A stretch of 64,000 nucleotides of DNA from Aegilops tauschii subsp. strangulata (taxonomy: Eukaryota; Streptophyta; Magnoliopsida; Poales; Poaceae), in NCBI RefSeq assembly GCF_002575655.3, contig NC_053035.3, positions 380,161,792 through 380,225,791 on the forward strand, read 5' to 3'. The notes beneath the pieces are model-generated. The model had not been told where the DNA came from. It worked only from the letters and a program-made list of their open reading frames with translations, and did not search any database. Every line of letters starts with the position of its first letter. The first letter of the stretch is position 1. The position numbers and the translations under genes were made by a program. Shown here piece by piece: positions 58,741 to 64,000 of the stretch.

Positions 58741-59560
58741 GGGGCAACCTTGGAATAGGAATGAAAATGGAGTGGAAAGTTTCCGTTTTTCCAGAGAAAA
58801 ATGGAAACGGAGAGAAACCAACGTTCCGTTTCGTTGGATCGCGCCATCGAGCAAAACCAACGTTTAAATCACGTCTGTCGTGTTCGTGTCTCACCCTCCT
58901 CCACGGCTCAACCCCACACGGTCGCTCGGCATGCCACTCACCGCAAACCGAGTATACGATAACTTTCCCGCCTACTTGTCGATGGATCGCGCCATGGAGT
59001 ACTAGCGGGAGGACAGCTAGTTGTAGCACGGACTCCCAAGAACTTTTTACATGCATGTTGTAGCCGGCTATTGCGACCTTTGAACGCAGAGCAGTCGCGT
59101 GCACCCGGAAATGGCGCGGGCGACGCTCGCTCGGCCGGCGCGCCGCTTCAATGCCGGCACCAGTGAGAGGTCGCATCCGCTCTGGCCGGGCATGAATGCA
59201 GCACTGACCATTTCGGGCGCGAAGCACGCGCGGGTGATGAAGAGGGTTCGGGTTGGTCAGGACCGGCCGTGGCAGCGGTCCGGACGTGCACAAATAAGAG
59301 ATGATGTACGTTAATATTGCTGCGTATATAATTAACAACGTAAATAATGTGCCAGTTGGACAAATATGATTGGAGATGGAGATGGAAATGGAAATGGAAT
59401 TTTACGTAAACACGGATATGCATGTCTATGTCCATGTATGTGTGCGCGATGACTCTCGCGACCTGGAAGCGGGGGTGTGTTTTTGATCGAGTTTACTTTC
59501 TTGGTACGTTAGAAAAATTGTCCGCCAGTTTTCGTTTCTTTTTCCGGGAACGCGCGTATT
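58741..59560. other. Spacer between units B and C
   Basis: Holds GGAAA-rich strings (58765-58820), a twofold GGATCGCGCCAT phrase (58836, 58985), and a (GGAGAT/GGAAAT) microsatellite at 59370-59400. No gene is supported on either strand; the 210-codon minus-strand frame has no recognisable domain and crosses the microsatellite-like parts. Confidence 0.45.
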
Positions 59561-59561
59561 C

Positions 59562-60860
59562 TATTTAAAACCACTCCTATGGAGAGATTTTTTTACTCCA
59601 TTATAGCCTCTTGTTTGATAGAGTTTCTCGCGTCTCGCTCTCTCACCCTCTCCATATCAAAACAAGATGACAGTGTCCACTCTATCTCTCTCCTCACCGG
59701 TGGTCACAGATCCGGCCGAATCCCGTCCGCTGCGGGAGGTGAGGAGGTGCAGCGTTGACGTTGTCGCCGTCGGTGACGGAGGAAGCCGATGCACATCGTC
59801 CTCTTGGAGCCGGCACTGGCATGGACGAAGATCCTCCGCGCCCTTGTTCGCTGCCTCGTGTGGACAGATCCCGCCCGCCCACCTAAACGACATCTCGCCC
59901 ACCTGAGGTATAACTTCTTGTACTGGTCCAGCTCCCCAGGTCGCTGCGTGCGGGTTTTCTTCTATGCGACTACTCCCCAGCTCCCCATGCATAGTAGCTA
60001 GGGTTCGTCGGCTGGTCCAACATCACCTACTAGTACTATTATAGAGGAAATGCCACTCGAAAAGTTGCCCTGATTTATGCCTCGGTGTTGGTATATATGT
60101 TGTTTCGACAAAAAGTACATGGTGGTTGTGCGGTCATTGTCCATATGGTGGTAGTACTATCACTGGTTAAATGAAGAAATGCTTTTTTTCTAGGGTATCC
60201 TGGTTTAGTTCCCATCAAGATAATTATGATGCTTCTGTTTGTTGGTGTACTTTTCATTAATTCTTATTGACAATTGAGATGTCGTTGCTACCCTTTTTTA
60301 TATTTTTGGAAACAGCGATGCGTGTCTCCATACCCGTGCATGCCTTCCTCAATTTTAGTGGAACTGCACAAAATTGGATGGGCATTGTTGTTCTGCCTCA
60401 CTGTCCTCTGCCACGTGGTTCTTCCTTCCTCGGGCTAGATTACTGAGAAGAAAGAGACCACAGTGAGGATTTGTCGAACTTCATAGGTGCCTCACCCAAA
60501 CTTGATGCCAAATGGATGATGCATCACCACGATGACCTATCGATGCTCATGGTTGCGCCTCATGGTTGCGTCGGCTGGTGAAGCTGATCGATTTTCAATG
60601 AAAAACAACCTGTCTTCCATCAGTGCTCTTTGCTTGTTACGCACAAAGATGATATCCTTCATCCGTTCACCTTGGTTGCGTTGGAGACGCAGTCGTCTTT
60701 CACGTTGGTGCAATTTTATCACACAATTGGCTATGAACCAAATGTTTCCTCGAAGAAGGATCGACGTTGGTACTAAGAGCATAAGTTTTGTATTGATTTC
60801 TAAGCCTTCTCACAACTTTGTCTCCAGCTCCCCTATAATTTTATTTGTCCAGCTATTAAC
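59562..60860 (+). other. Unit C of the tandem family
   Basis: TATTTAAAA (59562-59570) in place of the TATA box, then CTATGGAGAG. The first exon contains CTCTCTCCTCACCGGTGGTCAC and GGAGGTGCAGCGTTGAC and ends at the donor-like CTGAG|GTATAA (59908 or so). The second exon is near 60317 with TTTTAGTGGAACTGCACAAAA (60353-60373); 3' similarity is at 60800-60860 (CCTTCTCACAACTTTGTCTC). An in-frame TGA lies at the end of exon 1 in the frame used by unit A, arguing against a conserved protein. Confidence 0.5.
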
Positions 60861-60907
60861 TTTGATTTAAAAAATTGTGTGGACTAAAAACCCGGATGGA
60901 CGTAGTA

Positions 60908-61020
60908 GCCCTCCATTTTTATTTACTCCGCATATTAGATTTAACTGAAGTCAAACTTTGTAATACTCTCAAACCTTTCCGATAATTGAAATTAAAATTC
61001 TTTATTTGTACACACTCTCA
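60908..61020. mobile_element. Partial Stowaway-like fragment
   Basis: CCCTCCATTTTTATTTACTC followed by CGCATATTAGATTT and GAAGTCAAACTTTGTAA resembles one end of a common Triticeae Stowaway subfamily. The opposite end is not found, so it is a fragment or a chance resemblance. Confidence 0.4.
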
Positions 61021-62159
61021 CATGTTTCCGATAATTTGGCGCATGTGTGGTTGTTCACTTAAGGGAGGGTAGTGTACCACACGTGAAGGACAGGAAGTGC
61101 GACCAGGACGCATGGCGCGTGGATCGTTATATTAGTTCATCGGAAGTACTACTAGTTTTCTTCACTGTACATTAAATAAAGAGTTTCATTTCGTACTTAC
61201 ACAATTTAAAACGATTGTCATGGAGAGAATAAGAAAACCACTCCACTATATATTAGTCGTATACACGAGAGTACTATATGGACGCAGCTTCATTGACTTA
61301 GTGCACCTGCCTTTGGATTTATGACAGGTGGGCCCAAAATGTGGCTAGCTCACCTGTCATACAGCCAAAAGCAGGTGCAGTGAAGGCATCGGATCTCAGT
61401 CCGTACTACAGTAGTATATATATAAGTGGGAGCCTCAGCGCTTGTTCGCTAGGGTTTGCACTCTCCACACGCTCGCCGCACTACATATATGTTACACGCT
61501 GGAGGATCAGCGTTCATTTGCTAGGGTTTTCTATATTCACAGTCTCTCACCCTCTCTTCACCAGATCTAAACAAGACTGTGTTGGCCTCTTGTCTCTCTC
61601 TCTCTCTCCCCCCTCACAGCTGGTGAAGGAGGCGTCCGTATCCCGTCGCACCGGGAAGGGGAGGAGGTGCAGCGTTCACTCTATCGCCTTCGGCGAGGGA
61701 GGCAATCCACTGCCGCCTGCGCTGTTCTCTTTCACCCAGCGCCTATGCGGGAGGGCCACCGACCCCTTCTTCCTCGCCGCCGTACATAGTGTGGGCAGAT
61801 CCGGCCTCCCGCCGCATGCCTTGCCACATCCCGACGACCCTAAGGCATAAGTTTCTTTGAAACCGTCGTTGCTCTAGCTGCATGTGGATCTTTTTCAATC
61901 TGTAGTCGAATCTAGGTCTTGGTTCAAAGAGGAAAGAAGGGTGCGGTGGGCTGGAGCAAGAATCTAGGACGTGGTTCAATGAGGAAAGGCGGGGCGGAAA
62001 CTAGTATGGACTGGCTATCCAGCCGCTTTGTAGGTCGAAAAGGGAAAAAGGGGGTAACCCAGTACACACATCTGTAAGGAACCGATCTCTTTGTTGAAAA
62101 GGGAAAGAAACTGGGGGGTCGGGTAGTTTGTGCAGCACTAGATTTGCTGCCCTCACATA

Positions 62160-63450
62160 GGAAGAAGATTCAAAGAGAACAAATATGGGACCAGCGCATA
62201 TATGCTGCTTGGCTACATACTCTGCATCACCCATTTATACGTGTGGACGCACATGGTGCTGGCATGTCCCATACAGCTATTTTGCTGTTGTTAATCTAAG
62301 AATGCCGCCGGAAAATTGAAGCAATGGCACTGTTAAAAGTAAATTACATTTTTTAACGAATGTTGTTTCAAGAAATGTCTCTGTTAATATGAATCAATGC
62401 AACCGTTTTAGAAATGCTACTGTCCTACTTTGTTTTCCATCCAAGATAAGTTAGATGCTTCTTTCTGTCACCGTTTGTTTCATCCTCCTTTATCGGCAAG
62501 TAATTGTTTCCTTTTTTGCCTCTGTTAAAACAGGGCTATCGATTCAACTTGTTGCTATTGCGACATTTTGCTTCGCTACTCGAAACACTTATGTTTTAAG
62601 AGTGTTTTGTGCAGTTCAACTTGAATGTCACACTGGTGACTTTGCTTAATTTTGGTGGAACTGCACAAAAGGAGATCGGGATCGTATTTTATCGTTGTCG
62701 TCTCATGAAAGGTCAGTACAGGCCTTCATCCACATGATTGTGCAGTGTGCTTTGAGATGTTGTGCTACTTGTATTGGTACTGTTTTAAATAAATGTTGAA
62801 TTGAAGCTATTGTATTGCTGTCTTTTCCCATTAAGTAGTGAACAAAAATGGGACCAACCCAGACATGATGCTTGTTGCTTTGTTACAACAAACTCTGCAT
62901 CACCCCCTTTATAAGTAGATGGAAGCACATACTGTTGTTGCGCCCACTCTCCCCTGGAACTGTTTATGCTTTTCGTTAATCTAATGCCGCTGGTAAAATT
63001 AAGCAATGCCACTCTCAGAATTAATTAACTACTGAATCTTAGTTCAAAACTACAACACTTGTTAGGAATGGTACTATCCTGCTTTGTAGTTCTTTCTACA
63101 TGTTTAACCAAGGTATTGTTAAGATAATGTCTCTGTTAAAATGAATCAGTTGCATTGTTTTAGGAATGGTACTTTTCTGCTTTGTCGTTCTTTATACATG
63201 TTGAAACAAGGCATTGTTAAGATAATGTCTCAGTCAATATGAATGAATCACACTGATGGAGAATTGCTACTCTCCTGCTTTGTTTCCCATTAAGATAAAG
63301 TAGATCAGTAGATGCTTTTCTTCTGCGAGTACAAGTCATCAACCGTTATTTCTCAGTAATTGTTTCCCTTATACCTATTGTTGCTTATAGGGATATCAAA
63401 ATTAAAGCTCGGTTTTATTCCGACTTCAATTTTAGTTGAACTGCACAAAA
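62160..63450 (+). repeat. Internal direct duplication in unit D
   Basis: Segments 62160-62670 and 62830-63450 align in order: TGCTTGGCTACATACTCTGCATCACC / CTTTGTTACAACAAACTCTGCATCACC; GTTAATCTAA...TGCCGC; TGAATCA...TTTTAG-AATG; GATAA...TAGATGCTT; AGTAATTGTTTCC; then the 21-nt motif. A piece of the same order occurs in unit A at 54640-54868. Additional tandem similarity of about 67 bp is present at 63715-63850. Confidence 0.7.
62605..62670 (+). ncRNA. Hairpin with inverted copies of the 21-nt motif (unit D)
   Basis: TTTTGTGCAGTTCAACTTGA (62605) and, 25 nt after its end, TTTTGGTGGAACTGCACAAAA (62650-62670) are inverted copies, pairing over about 14-15 bases. The arrangement is the same as in unit A (antisense copy followed by a sense copy), so it was present in their common ancestor. 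No transcript evidence. Confidence 0.35.
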
Positions 63451-64000
63451 GGAGCCAATATGTCCAAGGCAAACTGCTGCATTACTGGGTCCAGTTGGTC
63501 GTTCCACTTTGCAGAAAGAAGCAGTCACTGTTTGGGCTACATTACAGAAGGAATGACCGAGAAGCTTTACAGAGTATTATTAGACACCGGTGACATGACT
63601 AGTCTGCAGAGACCATTGGCAATTTAACAACACGTGGAGTGCCCTGGGCAAAAAGTGCCCAAACAAGTACAAGAAGCTACGACAGGACTCCACTATCATA
63701 GGCATTACATATTTTGAATGGGAAAAGCTTGTCAAAGTTTAATCATTGATGTTAGCAAGAAGACGTTAGTTTAATATATTGGAATTGGAATACCTTTTCA
63801 AAATTTGCTCATTGATGTTAGCCAGAAGACATGCATTTGATATTTTTGAGTGGGAAGCCCTTGCTGTGAGCAGCGTCGAGTGTTTTTTCCTATTCCTATG
63901 TCCAGTTTAGAAGTAGATAGTTACTTTGCTGAGATATTCCTGTGTTAAGAGTTTGTTCTGAATATTTTCTATGTAATGCCAGGCCTTGTGTTTGATTGCA

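Larger units (their letters stand above)
61040..63700 (+). other. Unit D of the tandem family, with an internal duplication
   Basis: Upstream similarity to unit A (GTTGTTCACTTAAGGGAGGG ... GTGTACCACACGTG versus 54063-54098). ATGGAGAGAATAAGAAAA leads to TATATATTA (61247-61255). The first exon runs from about 61540 (CTCTCTCTCCCCCCTCACAG, GGAGGTGCAGCGTTCAC) to CCCTAAG|GCATAAG (61844/61845), a GC-type donor if real. Two sense motif copies lie at 62650-62670 and 63430-63450 and one antisense at 62605-62625. The frame 61341-61850 (169 codons) is open here but not preserved in the other units. Confidence 0.5.

Noticed and set aside
58706..59338. 210-codon minus-strand frame
   Set aside because: No recognisable domain; overlaps low-complexity sequence and contains no splice-conserved partner.
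60353..60373. Conserved motif as part of a protein (ILVELHK)
   Set aside because: Exon phases allow this reading in unit A only; units B and C would need other phases, and unit C has a TGA at the exon edge. Not excluded, but not the preferred reading.
61341..61850. 169-codon protein gene in unit D
   Set aside because: Starts before the putative TATA-driven transcript start region ends, and the frame is not preserved in units A-C; no domain recognised. Kept as part of a transcription-unit-like module instead.

Overview
The window looks like plant chromosomal DNA, almost certainly from a Triticeae grass (wheat, Aegilops or barley relatives). The evidence is the content: Gypsy LTR retrotransposons with an antisense accessory gene, a large retrotransposon derivative with LTRs of about 4.7 kb (Sukkula/Erika-like), several CACTA transposons with species-typical subterminal repeats, and Stowaway MITEs. 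I see no intact single-copy host gene and no tRNA or rRNA. Family names are from memory; the structures are read from the sequence.

Layout. 1-8126: Gypsy-1 on the minus strand (5' LTR 7652-8126, broken gag-pol 2492-7607, antisense accessory gene ending at 1690; its 3' LTR lies left of the window). It sits inside the reverse transcriptase of Gypsy-2, a plus-strand element whose pol remnant resumes at 8127. Gypsy-2 continues through integrase (to 10766), an 18-unit 71-bp tandem array (about 10862-12130), two small fragments resembling ribosomal protein L26, a 2.06-kb non-autonomous CACTA (CACTA-N, 12373-14428, TSD TAC), a broken antisense gene (14515-18403) and the first 49 bp of its 3' LTR. 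There a LARD-type element is inserted (LTR1 18988-23677, internal 23678-27055, LTR2 from 27056). LTR2 is cut at 30761 by CACTA-A, which carries a small inverted-repeat element (33346-38372), itself split by CACTA-B (33436-38292). The chain is thus at least five insertions deep.

CACTA-B has no transposase but carries a spliceable gene for a 229-residue B3-domain protein. A second member of its family, CACTA-C (43945-53538, TSD ACA), has a transposase (TnpD) gene broken by a single frameshift and a TnpA-like gene broken by one stop codon. It also holds long low-complexity blocks and a 218-bp hairpin. The two elements share ends and flanking arms but carry different coding cargo.

53541-64000 is different: transposon-poor apart from Stowaway MITEs, and containing four diverged tandem copies (A-D) of a transcription-unit-like module with a TATA box, a GC-rich first exon with a splice donor, and a downstream exon carrying a conserved 21-nt motif. 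That motif also occurs in inverted orientation next to sense copies, forming potential hairpins. I do not recognise this family; it is the most interesting part of the window. The right-hand ends of CACTA-A, LTR2 and the Gypsy-2 LTR are not seen before 64000, so the nest is either still open or was truncated.
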